A stretch of 64,000 nucleotides of DNA from Pseudovibrio sp. JCM 19062 (GTDB taxonomy: Bacteria > Pseudomonadota > Alphaproteobacteria > Rhizobiales > Stappiaceae): the NCBI GenBank assembly GCA_001310715.1, contig BAXV01000009.1:26682-90681 (forward strand), given 5' to 3'. A program made the translations under genes and the position numbers. How positions within the stretch are numbered: the first letter of the stretch is position 1; every line of letters starts with the position of its first letter. The notes under the pieces were generated by a model, which worked only from the letters and a program-made list of their open reading frames with translations, made no database searches and was not told the origin of the DNA. Shown piece after piece: positions 49,593 through 60,161 of the stretch.

Positions 49593-50375
49593 TTAGCGTG
49601 TGTTTTCCAGAATAAGCCGGATTACGTCCTGTGGGATTTCCATGTGTACCATGTGGCCGACACGGTCGAAGACGTGGCAGGCGACTGGTCCGGGCAGTTT
49701 GTGGCACTGACGGGTTGGCAGGACTTTATCTTGCGTACCCCAAACCACTTTCACAGGCATTGGCAGCTCGCCGAGTTTGGCAGTTGGCAGTACGCCCTGA
49801 CTTTCCCCTTCCAGAATAAGCTCGGAAACAGCTTTCAAGGCTTCAGCTGCGCCCGGAGTAGCACGTTGGGAGGCGACATATTCTGCGAGCTTCTTCGGCA
49901 GTTTGAAATCAAGGCCGACAAACTGCTCCAACAGTACCTGCTGCTCTGCTTCAGTTTGGCCAACTGCGTAACGACGCAGAAGTTTTGCGTTGATCTCCGG
50001 GCCAAAGCCTCCGGGAGCCAGTAGGGTGAGGCTTGCAATTCGTTCTGGGGAGCGCATGGCAATCAGGGAGGCAATGGCGCCGCCCATGCTGTGGCCGACC
50101 AGGTGGACGCGATCGAGTTTTAGCGCATCGAGAGACTTTACGACGGCCTTGGCTGAGCCAACTGCATTGCACGGCTCAAAGTCTGCCAGAGCGCGGCCGT
50201 GAGCGGGCAGGTCAAACGCGATTGTGCGGCGTTTGTTTTCTAATTGAATTTGAATATTGCGCCATGTGCTGGCGTCACCACCAAAGCCATGGATGAAAAT
50301 AATTGGTTCTGCGCTTTCAGGGCCAAAGGCGGTGAAAGGCAGGCAGGTTACATCTTGGATACTATCGATATTCAT
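49593..50375 (-). CDS. Alpha/beta hydrolase
   Basis: Single-domain alpha/beta hydrolase of 260 residues. IIFIHGFGGDASTW gives the oxyanion HG motif, VGHSMGGAIASL the nucleophile elbow, WGTQDKVLP the acid and VGHMVHME the catalytic His. It is similar in layout to the hydrolase-like acyltransferase tails of acetoin-type E2 proteins and to esterases; the substrate is unknown. The ATG at 50375 has GGGAGG upstream and starts MNIDSIQD; the frame extends to 50414 without support. Frame intact. Confidence 0.85.
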   Translation of the reverse strand: MNIDSIQDVTCLPFTAFGPESAEPIIFIHGFGGDASTWRNIQIQLENKRRTIAFDLPAHGRALADFEPCNAVGSAKAVVKSLDALKLDRVHLVGHSMGGAIASLIAMRSPERIASLTLLAPGGFGPEINAKLLRRYAVGQTEAEQQVLLEQFVGLDFKLPKKLAEYVASQRATPGAAEALKAVSELILEGESQGVLPTAKLGELPMPVKVVWGTQDKVLPTRQCHKLPGPVACHVFDRVGHMVHMEIPQDVIRLILENTR

Positions 50376-50720
50376 ATAAGGCCTCCCGTTGGGCGTATTA
50401 TATGCCCCTTTCATTGGGAGGTTTACCTGTGACTTAGGCTAAGGCAAAGTTTTTTTAGCAGCATGAGACACTGTGAATTTGGCTGAAAATTCTGCTCGGA
50501 CTTCGGAAATGAGACAAATCAACAATAATTGACCTGCAATATGCGGTTTTGCTTGGATATCGATTTTCTGATGTTGATAATCACTGTCAATTTCAAACAT
50601 ATGGGATTCACGGGGCCGAGAGAGTTTTTGGTAGCGTTTATTGTTTCTCGTGCTGATTTTTTTTGAAAATTCGAAAAGTCCCGCAAGGGCAGGGGCTATC
50701 GCCAATTTCAGGGGGTGACG
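50376..50720. other. Divergent intergenic region, hydrolase / L,D-transpeptidase
   Basis: About 345 nt, AT-rich in its right half, without a gene that can be supported. A short minus-strand frame crosses it but shows no family sequence. It should contain both promoters; no clear operator was seen. Confidence 0.5.
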
Positions 50721-51331
50721 ATGCGAGGACATCTTCGCAAGGGAATATTTGCTGTCATTTGTACGTTGGTTAGCTTTGTGTTCGTAGCACCAGCAAGCGC
50801 GGGCAAACTGTGGAATCCAGACACACGCCAATGGGACATTTTCCCGGATACACCTGCTGTGGCATCTAATTCAGCTCGCCGCAAGTTCAAGCGCAAGCTG
50901 ATCACATACCGCACTGATGAGAAGCCAGGGACCATCATTATTGATACGGACGAGCGCTATCTCTACCATGTGCAGGAAAACGGCAAGGCAATGCGTTATG
51001 GCATTGGCGTTGGCCGTGATGGTTTCGAGTGGAACGGTACTGAGCGGGTCACGCGTAAGGCTAAGTGGCCGGGCTGGACACCGCCAGAGGAAATGCGCCG
51101 CCGTGAAGCGAAAAAGGGTCGCATTCTTCCTGCCTACATGAAGGGTGGTCCAGACAACCCACTTGGGCTCGTGCACTGTATCTGGGTTCTACCATCTATC
51201 GTATCCACGGTACGACGGAGGACTGGAGTATTGGTCGTGCGGTCTCCTCCGGTTGTATCCGCATGTTCAACGAAGACGTCTCCTATCTGTATGAGCAGGT
51301 GGACATTGGTGCCAAAGTGGTCGTGAACTAA
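50721..51331 (+). CDS. L,D-transpeptidase, YkuD/ErfK-like, exported (frameshifted)
   Basis: Periplasmic peptidoglycan L,D-transpeptidase. The signal peptide (KGIFAVICTLVSFVFVAPASA) is cleaved near residue 26. The YkuD domain begins with TIIIDTDERYLYHV and GKAMRYGIGVGRDGFEW; the catalytic block is IHGTTEDWSIGRAVSSGCIRM with His and Cys. A G is missing near 51168 (CTTGGGCTCG, one G fewer than fits), before ARALYLGSTIYR. Corrected, the gene ends at 51331 with about 203 residues. It is the second L,D-transpeptidase in the window, of a different subfamily from the lipoprotein at 5.3-6.5 kb. Confidence 0.88.
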
Positions 51332-51357
51332 GGCGCCGTAGATATGTGAAGCGAATT

Positions 51358-51384
51358 GAACCCGGGGAGACCCGGGTTTTTTTC
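51358..51384 (+). terminator. Intrinsic terminator of the L,D-transpeptidase gene
   Basis: AACCCGGG and CCCGGGTT form the stem around GAGA-type loop, followed by seven T, 27 nt after the stop. Confidence 0.9.
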
Positions 51385-51444
51385 TATTATAACTACCAGT
51401 TCTCTACCCGTCTGGAGGCTTTTGACTGGATCGATGCAGTTCGC

Positions 51445-52202
51445 TTAGCGGTAGCCGTCGACCACAGGACGGCAGCACCCCTTGAGTTTGATGGGGGCCT
51501 GTCCCGGTTGCTTGATGGTGCTGACCGCTTCACCCCAAACGAAAGTATCCAATGGCGTGTAAGTGCACTGTTTATTGGTGACGGTCATCTGCAGCTCTAC
51601 GCCGTCATCACCACCCTGAAGCAAGGTTGCGTTGTTTCCGTCTGATTTGGCTGACTGAAATGGTACACGATGGATGATGCCCGCAATGCTGGAATAGGTG
51701 ACGGTGTTGGAAGTCCACTCAATGCTCCATGATGGCTCTGTGCCACTACAGATACCGAGTACGGGCAAATCTGTGCCTGCGAATGGGATAGGCTCGGCCA
51801 ATTTCAATCGGCTGGCCTGGATCCAGCCTTCGATCTCTCCAATGCTAACATGTTGCCAAAGGGTATCGCCAACTTGCTTTTGCTTTCCGTCTGAGATGAG
51901 GATGGTATCGCCGGGCAGCTGAACAATAACTGCAGCTTGATTGTACGGTGCATCGTAAATTGGGAGCAGAGCGCCCAGCTGTTGGGCTACCTGATTGTAA
52001 TAACCGGGATCTACCTGCAAGGGCTGGGCGGTGGAGGCTGATCAGAGGCCGTGTCGGAGATTTGCTCGTGTTCTTCATCTTGATTAGAAGCCGGCTCTGA
52101 GTGCGCTATCGCTGGCAGGCAGAGCGCTCCGATCAAGATGCAGCTAGCCGAGACGTATGTTAGTCGCTGGCAAAATGCCTTCCTTAAGAAACTCAAGCCC
52201 AT
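51445..52202 (-). CDS. Exported protein with SH3-like domain (frameshifted)
   Basis: Probably periplasmic. The ATG at 52202 follows AGGAGCAGAAA and opens a signal peptide (LTYVSASCILIGALCLPAIAHS). A Glu/Asp/Pro-rich spacer follows, then a bacterial SH3-like stretch (LPIYDAPYNQAAVIVQLPGDTI...WQHVSIGEIEGWIQASRLKL), then a C-terminal Cys-containing part (GICSGTEPSWSIEW, TYTPLDTFVWGEAVS) resembling uncharacterised COG3650-type domains. A base is missing near 52022, after PPPPSP. Corrected length about 252 residues. Envelope or cell-wall binding is an inference from the SH3 part. Confidence 0.6.
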
Positions 52203-52400
52203 TTTCTGCTCCTGATGCAGGGGAACTGTGTGTTCTCCTGCCACGTCTTTTTGTGCTTTTCAGGAATATAGTGGAGTTTCACCGAGGAATCCTTAAGCTG
52301 TAAAGTGGTGTCGCTCTCAGGGAGACAGGCGCACCCATTCCTCACCAAAGCTACAATAATGCCGTGGTGCAGGTCAGCGAGTGTGATACAGGGCGCGCGC

Positions 52401-53169
52401 TTATTGTTTGCGGGTGATCATGACCAGCATATTGTCGCGCAGGCTGATGTGTTGGCGGTAGAGCAGCAGGCAGCGGCAGTTGAATTCTGTTTCGCGCTTC
52501 TTGAAGTACTCGGCATAGCGGTGCATGTCATGGCGGTTCACGTCCTCGATCATGTAGACGCCGTTGCTTGCGAGCAGATCGACAATGTTCTCAAAGAATA
52601 TAATTCCGGCCTTATAGTGGTGGAGGCCATCATCGATGATCAGGTCGTAGGGCTCTGGCTTTGCAGTACTTTTGAAGTTTGTAATGCTTTCCGGGTTGGT
52701 CTGGTCGACTTGATGGGTCTGAATGCGGGTATCGGAGAACAGGCATTTTTCGTCGATATCCAGACCTGTGATCTGTGCGTGGGGAAAGTAGTCCCTCCAG
52801 ACCCGCAGGGACGCTCCGGGTTTGCCGTCCTTACCCATGTTGGAGAGGCGGCTGGTGTCATTGGTGCCGATGCCGCATTCCAGAACATTGGTGATCTTGT
52901 CGCGGCAGTGGTCGAAAATCATGCTGTAGAAGTCGGTGTAGGTGTGTGGCTCCCAATCGAATTGGCTGGTTTCGGGAGAGTTAGTGCCTTTGTCGCTGCC
53001 ATACACGTCGCAGAGTTGCGCCAGATAGCTGTGTTTTGCAGGGGCGTAGAACGCTTCGATGTGTTGACCTAAGTGCTGTTTAACTGAAGCTCGGGTTTTA
53101 TCGAGTTTGGTTTTTGGCGTGAGCTGCCGAAGGATTTTTTTGAAAATCGAGCGTAGTTGAAGTGTTCAT
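52401..53169 (-). CDS. Class I SAM-dependent methyltransferase (frameshift at N-terminus)
   Basis: Rossmann-fold methyltransferase of the CmcI/sugar O-methyltransferase type: YGSDKGT, then HTYTDFYSMIFDHCRDKITNVLECGIGTNDTS with the SAM motif, ITGLDIDEKCLF, and LIIDDGLHHYKAGIIFF with the acidic metal/substrate site. The in-frame sequence extends upstream of 53006 as HLGQHIEAFYAPAKHSYLAQLCDV, but no start lies in that frame; an ATG at 53169 in another frame (MNTSTT) joined by a shift near 53155 gives the best gene model of about 256 residues. Relatives methylate sugars in glycoconjugates or antibiotics; target unknown. Confidence 0.75.
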
Positions 53170-53292
53170 GTTCTGCCGCGTCTTACCAGTTGGTGCCGGG
53201 AAGAGCGTAGAGTAGCACTCTCAGGCATTTGGAATACTCCTGCCTTTCGGGTGCAGATTTCCATGGTGCGAGGTGGGGTACTGGGAGGTACA

Positions 53293-53320
53293 AAAAAGGG
53301 CCGCCGAAGCAGCCCTTTTT
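53293..53320. terminator. Terminator downstream of secA
   Basis: AAAAAGGGC and GCCCTTTTT pair around CGCCGAAGCA, 20 nt beyond the secA stop on the minus strand; on that strand the T-run follows the stem. Confidence 0.85.
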
Positions 53321-53340
53321 ATAAGTTTGGTTTTGCCGGA

Positions 53341-56126
53341 TCAGACGAGCGCGCCGTGGCAGTGCTTGTACTTTTTGCCGGAACCACATGGGCAAGGCTC
53401 ATTGCGGCCTACACGGCCCCATGTTTCAGGGTCATCTGCATTGCGGCTTGTTGGAGCTGATGCTGCGCGTGCTGCTGCCAGCTGGCGATCTGCTTCAGCC
53501 ATCTCATCTTCCCCGGTCAGAGGGTTGGTGTGATGTGCTTCCATGTGCGCGGGCATCTGAGGTGTTTCAGGTGCCTGCTGCTGTACCAGCTCAACCATCA
53601 TCAACTGTGATGTGGTGGTCTGGCGCAGGCTGCTCAGCATGTTCTCGAAGAGCGTGAAGGATTCAGTCTTGTATTCCTGAAGTGGATCACGCTGCGCGTA
53701 ACCACGCAGACCAACGGCAGAACGCAGATGGTCAAGGTTTGCCAGGTGCTCGCGCCATAGGTTGTCGATGGTTTGCAGCAGAACAGCCCGCTCGATCTGA
53801 CGCATGACGTCCGGACCGTAGTTTGCGGCCTTGCCTGCCATCAGCTCGTTGGCTTCCTTCTTCAGGCGTGCGGTGACTTCTTCGTCCGCAATGCCTTCCT
53901 CGTTTGCCCACTCAACGATTGGCAAGTCGAGGTTCAGCTTGGTGCGGACTTCTTCCTGCAAGCCCTGCGTGTCCCACTGTTCAGGATAAGCGCGTTCCGG
54001 AATGTGTGCTGCGACGAGATCTTCAATGAACTCGTCGCGCATTTCCACAACAGCTTCCTGAGTGACTTCAGGTCCATCATTTCAAGACGCTGATCGAAGA
54101 CCACCTTACGTTGGTCGTTCATCACATCATCGAATTTCAGCAGGTTCTTACGAATGTCGAAGTTGCGCGCTTCCACTTTCTGCTGGGCTTTCTCCAGAGC
54201 CTTGTTGATCCAAGGGTGGACGATTGCCTCGCCTTCCTGCAGGCCTAGCTTCTGGAGCATGGAGTCCATGCGGTCGGAACCGAAGATGCGCATCAGGTCA
54301 TCTTGCAGAGACAGGAAGAACTTGGAGTGTCCAGGGTCACCCTGACGACCGGAACGACCGCGCAGCTGGTTATCGATGCGGCGGCTTTCGTGGCGCTCGG
54401 TTGCCACAACGTAAAGGCCGCCAGCTTCAAGTGCTTTTTGCTTGAGCTTTTCGATCTCTGCTTTGATGGCGTTTTCTTTAGCTGTGCGCTCTGCGCCTTC
54501 CGGCATGTCGCCCAGCTCGGCTGCGATACGCATCTCGACGTTACCGCCGAGCTGAATATCTGTACCACGGCCTGCCATGTTGGTTGCAATGGTTATTGCA
54601 CCCGGCACACCTGCCTGAGCGATGATGCTTGCTTCCTGCTCGTGGTAGCGTGCGTTCAGAACTGCGAAGACTTTCTCGTTGCCTGCAGACTTTGCGTATT
54701 CTACCAAAGCTTTTGGATCTGAAACGTCGATCTGCTTGTAATCATGCTTCAACAGCAGTTCTGCAAGAAGTTCAGACTTTTCGATGGAAGTGGTGCCGAC
54801 GAGAACAGGCTGACCGCGCTGATGGCAGTCATCTACAAGTTCCATGATAGCGTTGTATTTCTCGGCAACGGTGCGGTAAACCTCATCGTCGTCATCGATA
54901 CGCTGCACGGGAACGTTGGTTGGAATGTCAAGAACTTCCAAACCGTAGATGTCCATGAATTCTTCCGCTTCGGTCATTGCCGTACCGGTCATGCCAGCCA
55001 GCTTGTCGTACATGCGGAAGTAGTTCTGGAACGTGATGGACGCGAGTGTCTGGTTCTCTGGCTGGATTGTAACTTGTTCTTTAGCTTCCAGAGCCTGATG
55101 GAGGCCCTCAGAGAAACGACGTCCCGGCATCATGCGGCCAGTGAATTCGTCAATGATAATAACTTCATCGTTGCGGACAATGTAGTCTTTGTCGCGCTGG
55201 AAGAGCTTGTGAGCTTTCAGGCCCTGCTGCAGGTGGTGTACCGCAGTGACGTTTTCGACATCATAAAGCGATTCGCCTTTCAGGAGATCAGCTTCAGACA
55301 AGAGTTGCTCTAGCTTCTCGTTACCTGCTTCCGTGAAGGTCGCGGAGCGAGCTTTTTCGTCGATCTCGTAGTCTTCCTCAGTGAGGTGAGGAATGAAGGC
55401 ATCGATTGAATTGTAGAAATCGGTGCGATCTTCTAAAGGACCGGAGATGATGAGAGGCGTGCGGGCTTCGTCGACGAGGATGGAGTCGACCTCATCTACG
55501 ATGGCGTAGTGGTGTGGACGCTGCACCATGGACTCGCGATCATACTTCATGTTGTCCCGAAGATAATCGAAGCCGAATTCGTTGTTGGTACCGTAGGTTA
55601 CGTCAGCAGCATACCCTGCTTTACGTTCTTCATCGGATACACCATGGACGATCAGCCCGGTTGTCAGACCGAGGAAGCGGTAGACCTGACCCATCCACTC
55701 AACGTCACGAGAGGCAAGGTAATCGTTCACTGTTACGACGTGAACACCCTTACCAGTCAATGCATTTAGATATACCGGTGCGGTTGCAACAAGGGTTTTA
55801 CCTTCACCAGTCCGCATTTCGGTGATCTGGCCAGCATGAAGAACCATGCCGCCAATGAGCTGAACATCGTACTGACGAAGGCCAAGAACGCGGCGAGATG
55901 CTTCACGCACAACAGCAAAAGCAGGGACGAGAAGGTCGTCCAGCTTTGCTCCGTTTGCAAGCTGCTCACGGAACTCGTCCGTTTTGGCTTTTAGCTGCTC
56001 ATCCGTCAGAGCTTCCATTTCTGGCTCTAAAGCATTGATAGCATCTACTTTAGGATTGAGTGTCTTGATCCGACGGTCGTTAGCTGAACCAAATATTTTT
56101 CGAGCGAGTGCGCCGAGCCCCACCAT
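53341..56126 (-). CDS. secA: Protein translocase ATPase SecA (frameshifted)
   Basis: Motor ATPase that pushes unfolded preproteins through SecYEG. Walker A is [18 protein letters not shown], the DEVD box lies in [19 protein letters not shown], and [13 protein letters not shown] motif VI reads [17 protein letters not shown]. The C-terminal zinc motif that binds SecB and lipids is [14 protein letters not shown]. One base is missing near 54075 after RLEMMD; the next frame continues [18 protein letters not shown]. Corrected length about 929 residues, as in other alphaproteobacteria. Essential gene, so the shift is almost certainly technical. Divergent from the parvulin gene. Confidence 0.96.
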
Positions 56127-56395
56127 GTGGCGGTCCTTCCTCTGTTGGGCGCGCCGGTTGTTTCACGTCGCGGCCGGGCCCTAAAAAAAACTTCACATTC
56201 CTGATCTATCCAGTCAGAACCGCGTGGTTCTGACATGAGTCACAGCATATTAAGCACCTGCGTGTAAAAAAAGCAGGCGACAGAGAGATAAGAGTGGGTT
56301 CCAAGGTTGTCAACGGCAGTTGCCATCGCAACATAATGCTTTGTTGGTTTGTAACTCTTTTTAAAGTCTCCATAAACAGGAAAGAAAGAGGTCTT

Positions 56396-57265
56396 ATGCT
56401 TCGTAAAATTACAGGGATTCTTAGTAGCTCCGTTGCTGTTGCTGCACTGGCTGTTAGCTTAAATATTGCTCAGGCACAGGATGCAGACGCTGTCCCAGAT
56501 CCGGACGCACCAGTAGCGAAGGTTGGGAACAGCGTTATTACTGAAGCAGATCTTGCCTACGCAGCTCAGGATTATGCGCAGCAATTACAGAGTGTTCCAC
56601 CCGCAGAATGGCGCACGGTTTTGACTGATGTGCTTGTTGAGATGAACTTACTGGCGGAAGCCGCGACGGAACAAAGCTTGGAAGATACCGATGAATTCAA
56701 GCGCCTGATGGCATTTGAACAAAAGCGTGCTCTTCGCAATGCTTACTTCCAGCAGTTCATTCAAAATACTGTCACAGACGATGAAGTGCAGGCTGGTTAC
56801 GATGCTGAGTATGCCAACTTTCAGGGTGCTCCAGAAATCAGCGCATCACATATTCTTGTAGAAAATGAAGATGAAGCTCGTGAAATCATTCAGGAACTTG
56901 AGGGTGGTGCGGACTTTGCTGAGCTTGCACAAGAAAAGTCTATTGGTCCATCCGGTCCAAATGGTGGCGACCTTGGTTTCTTCGGAAGAGGCCAGATGGT
57001 TCCTGAGTTTGAAGCAGCCGCTTTTGAACTTGAGCCGGGTGAGTTCACAAAAGAGCCTGTGCAAACACAGTTTGGCTACCACGTCATTTTGAACAAGGAA
57101 GAGCGCACTCAGCCAGCTCCAACCTTTGAAGCGGCGGAAGGTCAGATCCGTCAGGATCTGGTTCTTGCGAAATTCCGCGAGGTGATTGAGCAGCTGAAAG
57201 CCAACAACACTGTGGAAATCATTGGTCCAGAATCCGATGAGGCCACGACTGAGGAAAGCCAGTAA
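56396..57265 (+). CDS. Peptidylprolyl isomerase, parvulin (PpiC/SurA-like), periplasmic
   Basis: Folding catalyst for exported proteins. A signal peptide ([22 protein letters not shown]) is followed by an N-terminal SurA-like helical region ([18 protein letters not shown]) and a rotamase domain with [53 protein letters not shown] and [10 protein letters not shown], ending in an acidic tail. The ATG at 56396 follows AGAGGT; the frame runs back to 56294 through non-conserved sequence. Frame intact, 289 residues. It faces secA divergently, linking export and folding in one locus. Confidence 0.9.
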   Translation: MLRKITGILSSSVAVAALAVSLNIAQAQDADAVPDPDAPVAKVGNSVITEADLAYAAQDYAQQLQSVPPAEWRTVLTDVLVEMNLLAEAATEQSLEDTDEFKRLMAFEQKRALRNAYFQQFIQNTVTDDEVQAGYDAEYANFQGAPEISASHILVENEDEAREIIQELEGGADFAELAQEKSIGPSGPNGGDLGFFGRGQMVPEFEAAAFELEPGEFTKEPVQTQFGYHVILNKEERTQPAPTFEAAEGQIRQDLVLAKFREVIEQLKANNTVEIIGPESDEATTEESQ

Positions 57266-57318
57266 CAGGCTTTGCCTCTTTGCTAGGCTGATTATTGAAA
57301 TAAAACATCTTGTTTTTG

Positions 57319-57356
57319 TAGCCCCGGATGGCTTAGGCCTTCCGGGGCTATTTTTG
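57319..57356 (+). terminator. Intrinsic terminator of the parvulin gene
   Basis: TAGCCCCGGA and TCCGGGGCTA form the stem (inner extension AAGGCC-like) and TTTTTG follows. It is 54 nt after the stop and 37 nt before argJ, so argJ needs its own promoter or readthrough. Confidence 0.88.
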
Positions 57357-57392
57357 TGCTGTAGTCAGCATTGTCATTTTCTGGAGTTTTTC

Positions 57393-58625
57393 ATGTCTGC
57401 GACCATTTCTCCACTCGCACCCAAGTCCTTTCCCGAGCTTCCGGAGATTTCGGGCGTTCGGTTGGGCACAGCAGCAGCTGGTTTGAAATATGAAGGACGC
57501 ACTGACGTTCTCCTTGCTGTGTTTGATGAGCCGGCGCAAATCGCGGGTGTGTTCACGACTTCCAAATGCACGAGTGCACCAGTGGACTGGTGCAAGCAGA
57601 ATCTCGCCAAGGGTGTTGCGCGGGCGATCATGGTCAACTCGGGCAATGCGAATGCATTTACCGGCAAGAAGGGGCTCGCCTCTGTAGAGCTTTCTGCGGA
57701 TATCCTCTCAAAAGCGACCGGCTTTGCTGCGGATGAGCTGTATTTGGCGTCTACCGGCGTGATTGGCGAGCCGCTGCCAGCGGAGAAGTTTGCTGGTGTG
57801 GCGGATGGTCTGGTGGCCGGTGCTGTTGCTGACAAGTGGATGGATGCGGCAAAGGCGATCATGACGACGGATACCTATCCGAAGTTGAGCACCCGGACTG
57901 TGAAGCTGGGTGAGGCGACCGTTACGCTGAATGGCATTGCCAAGGGTGCGGGCATGATTGCGCCGGATATGGCGACGATGCTGGGCTTCCTGTTCACAGA
58001 TGCTCCAATCAAAGCACCTGCCTTGCAGAGCCTGCTTTCCGAGTGCGTGGGTGGTTCGTTTAATTCCATCACGGTTGATAGTGATACCTCCACCTCTGAC
58101 ACCGTTCTGCTGGCAGCGACCGGGGCTGCGGGTGATGAGTGGATTGAAGACAGCGCGGACCCACGCCTTGCGGAGTTCCGTGCGGCCCTTTCCAGTATGA
58201 TGCTTGAGCTGGCCCAGATGATTGTTCGCGATGGTGAAGGGGCGACAAAGTTTGTTGAGGTACAGGTGGAAGGCGCTGAGAGTGATGTGTCGGCCAAGCG
58301 GATTGCTCTGGCGATTGCAAACTCTCCTTTGATGAAGACAGCCTTTGCTGGTGAGGATGCCAACTGGGGCCGCGTTGTAATGGCTGTTGGCAAGGCGGGT
58401 GAGCCTGCTGATCGTGACAAGCTGGCGATCTGGTTTGGCGATGTCCGCGTTGCGGTTGAAGGAGAGCGGGATCCTGACTACAGCGAAGAAGATGCGTCTG
58501 CGGTGATGAAAGAAGACGAGATCATCCTGAAGGTTGATCTTGGCATTGGGCAGGGCCGTGCAACGGTCTGGACGTGTGATCTGACCAAGGAATATGTGGC
58601 GATCAATGGTGACTACAGAAGCTAA
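57393..58625 (+). CDS. argJ: Bifunctional ornithine acetyltransferase/N-acetylglutamate synthase
   Basis: Arginine biosynthesis enzyme that transfers acetyl from N-acetylornithine to glutamate. The autocleavage site is in [16 protein letters not shown] (nucleophile Thr after Ala), separating alpha and beta chains. Other family marks are [43 protein letters not shown] and the C-terminal [16 protein letters not shown] at 57393 with GGAG upstream; the frame is open to 57222. Frame intact, 410 residues, normal length. The stop region overlaps the start of the GNAT gene (58606). Confidence 0.95.
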   Translation: MSATISPLAPKSFPELPEISGVRLGTAAAGLKYEGRTDVLLAVFDEPAQIAGVFTTSKCTSAPVDWCKQNLAKGVARAIMVNSGNANAFTGKKGLASVELSADILSKATGFAADELYLASTGVIGEPLPAEKFAGVADGLVAGAVADKWMDAAKAIMTTDTYPKLSTRTVKLGEATVTLNGIAKGAGMIAPDMATMLGFLFTDAPIKAPALQSLLSECVGGSFNSITVDSDTSTSDTVLLAATGAAGDEWIEDSADPRLAEFRAALSSMMLELAQMIVRDGEGATKFVEVQVEGAESDVSAKRIALAIANSPLMKTAFAGEDANWGRVVMAVGKAGEPADRDKLAIWFGDVRVAVEGERDPDYSEEDASAVMKEDEIILKVDLGIGQGRATVWTCDLTKEYVAINGDYRS

Positions 58626-59426
58626 GAGGGTCCAACCTCGTCAACCCAATTGTGATCTGGAAACGGTCCTGAGGCTGGAGCAGGCAAATCTGAATTGCTT
58701 CCCCAGCCTGATGGCGCATCATGACGGAAGCTGGATTTCCCGGCTTTCTCCGGGCAGTAGTGCCCGTCGGAATAACTCTCTGAACTTTTATGATGCTGGT
58801 GACGGGGAAGAGGCCGAGCAGAGGCTGGATGCAGCTCGTGCGCGCTTTAAGCGGCTTAAGACGTCGTTCCAGGTGCGCTGGACGCCTCTGGTGCCTGCGG
58901 ATGTGGATCAGGTGCTGAACGCCCAGAATTATGTGCGTGTGGATGAAACGCTGGTGCTGACGCGGTCCATATGGTACTTGGGGATACGGATGTGATTGAC
59001 GGTTACCGGCTCGTCAAAGTTCCGCTGGATGAGTGGGTCCATAAGTTTGCGCAGGTCTCTGGGGCCGGGCAAGGTGAACCTCTCAGTGCTGGTCATCAAA
59101 CTCTGCTTGAGGCACATTCCAGAGCGGCTGTGGAGCTGTTATGTCTGGTCTTGGAAACGGAAGACGGGACACCAGTTGCGGCACTGCTGGGTGTTGTTGA
59201 TGGCGACCTGCTTGGCATCTTTGATGTGGTGAGTGCAGAGCAACATCGCCGTCAGGGACTGGCGTATGCGTTGATGTGCGAAGTGCAGCGCCTTGGTGCG
59301 GAGCGCGGTGCAGAAACGGCGTGGCTTCAGGTGGTGGCAGATAATCAGGCTGCTATGGCGCTCTACGGTTCCATGGGGTATCGCGAAGCCTATGCGTACC
59401 ACTACTGCAGAGATCCACAGCCTTAA
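58606..59426 (+). CDS. GNAT family N-acetyltransferase (frameshifted)
   Basis: Acetyl-CoA-dependent N-acetyltransferase. The start ATG at 58606 lies inside the argJ C-terminus. The N-terminal half contains [32 protein letters not shown]; the C-terminal half is the GNAT core with [17 protein letters not shown] (acetyl-CoA loop, QxxGxA-type) and [17 protein letters not shown] base is missing near 58965 before [11 protein letters not shown]. Corrected length about 274 residues. Acceptor unknown; position after argJ and before mutT is conserved in Hyphomicrobiales. Confidence 0.82.
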
Positions 59427-59510
59427 GAAAATCGGTAAAATTTCACTCGGGACCGTTGGTATGGTTTCCAAAAGGTTTCCAGAGTGGTCCGTTGTGAAAC
59501 AGGAAAATAC

Positions 59511-59916
59511 ATGAAAATTGTAATCGTTGCGGCGTGTGCTCTGGTTGATGCTGATAACCGCATTCTGCTTGCTCAGCGCCCCGAAGGTAAATCAATGGCG
59601 GGTTTCTGGGAGTTTCCGGGTGGAAAGATTGAGGCCAACGAGACTCCAGAAGACTGCTTAATCCGTGAATTGTCTGAGGAATTAGGAATTACGGTTAAAA
59701 AAAGAGTGCCTGGCACCATTAAGTTTTGCCAGTCACACTTACGAGGATTTTCACCTGCTAATGCCACTTTACGTTTGCAGGCGCTGGTCGGGCACACCTC
59801 ATGGGGCAGAGGGGCAAAACCTGAAATGGGTACGAGCAGTTCGCTTACGTGATTATGACATGCCACCAGCAGATGAGCCGCTGATCCCGCATCTGATTGA
59901 CCTAGTGTCGTATTAG
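59511..59916 (+). CDS. mutT: 8-oxo-dGTP diphosphatase MutT (Nudix; frameshifted)
   Basis: Nudix hydrolase that removes 8-oxo-dGTP from the nucleotide pool. The Nudix box is GGKIEANETPEDCLIRELSEELGI (Gly-x5-Glu-x7-Arg-Glu-x2-Glu-Glu pattern), preceded by AACALVDADNRILLAQRPEG. The A7 run at 59697-59703 (six fit) shifts the frame; the correct reading is ECLAPLSFASHTYEDFHLLMPLY and ends WVRAVRLRDYDMPPADEPLIPHL at 59916. Corrected length about 134 residues, typical for MutT. Confidence 0.9.
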
Positions 59917-59945
59917 CGGGAGATCACGGAGAATAAGAGGCAATA

Positions 59946-60158
59946 ATGGCGTTGAATGAGAAAGCGTATCACAATCAGAAAAGTGGTTTTACGATTGCTC
60001 ATATGACGGAAGATGAACGCGGTGTTGCAGCTGTTGAGTACGCTATTCTTGTTGGTTTGATTGTGCTTGCCATCGTCGCAAGCCTGACAGCAATCGGAAC
60101 TACGATCTCGGATAACTTCCAGTTTCTTTCAGATACGATTGCTGCCGTTCTCTCCTAA
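59946..60158 (+). CDS. Flp/Fap type IVb pilin
   Basis: Small pilin of 70 residues. A polar leader ends in DERGVAAVEYAILVGLIVLAIVASL: cleavage after Gly gives the Flp mature start with the Val-Ala/Glu-Tyr pattern, followed by one hydrophobic helix and a short tail. Flp pilins form adhesive Tad pili. No cpa/tad genes are near it, so this is an isolated copy and its use in pilus formation is uncertain. Frame intact. It lies directly after mutT. Confidence 0.82.
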   Translation: MALNEKAYHNQKSGFTIAHMTEDERGVAAVEYAILVGLIVLAIVASLTAIGTTISDNFQFLSDTIAAVLS

Positions 60159-60161
60159 TCC

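Noticed and set aside
3603..59916. Programmed frameshifting at slippery A/T runs
   Set aside because: Most shifts are not at slippery heptamers and have no stimulatory structure; they occur in genes that are never known to use recoding, so error is the simpler cause.
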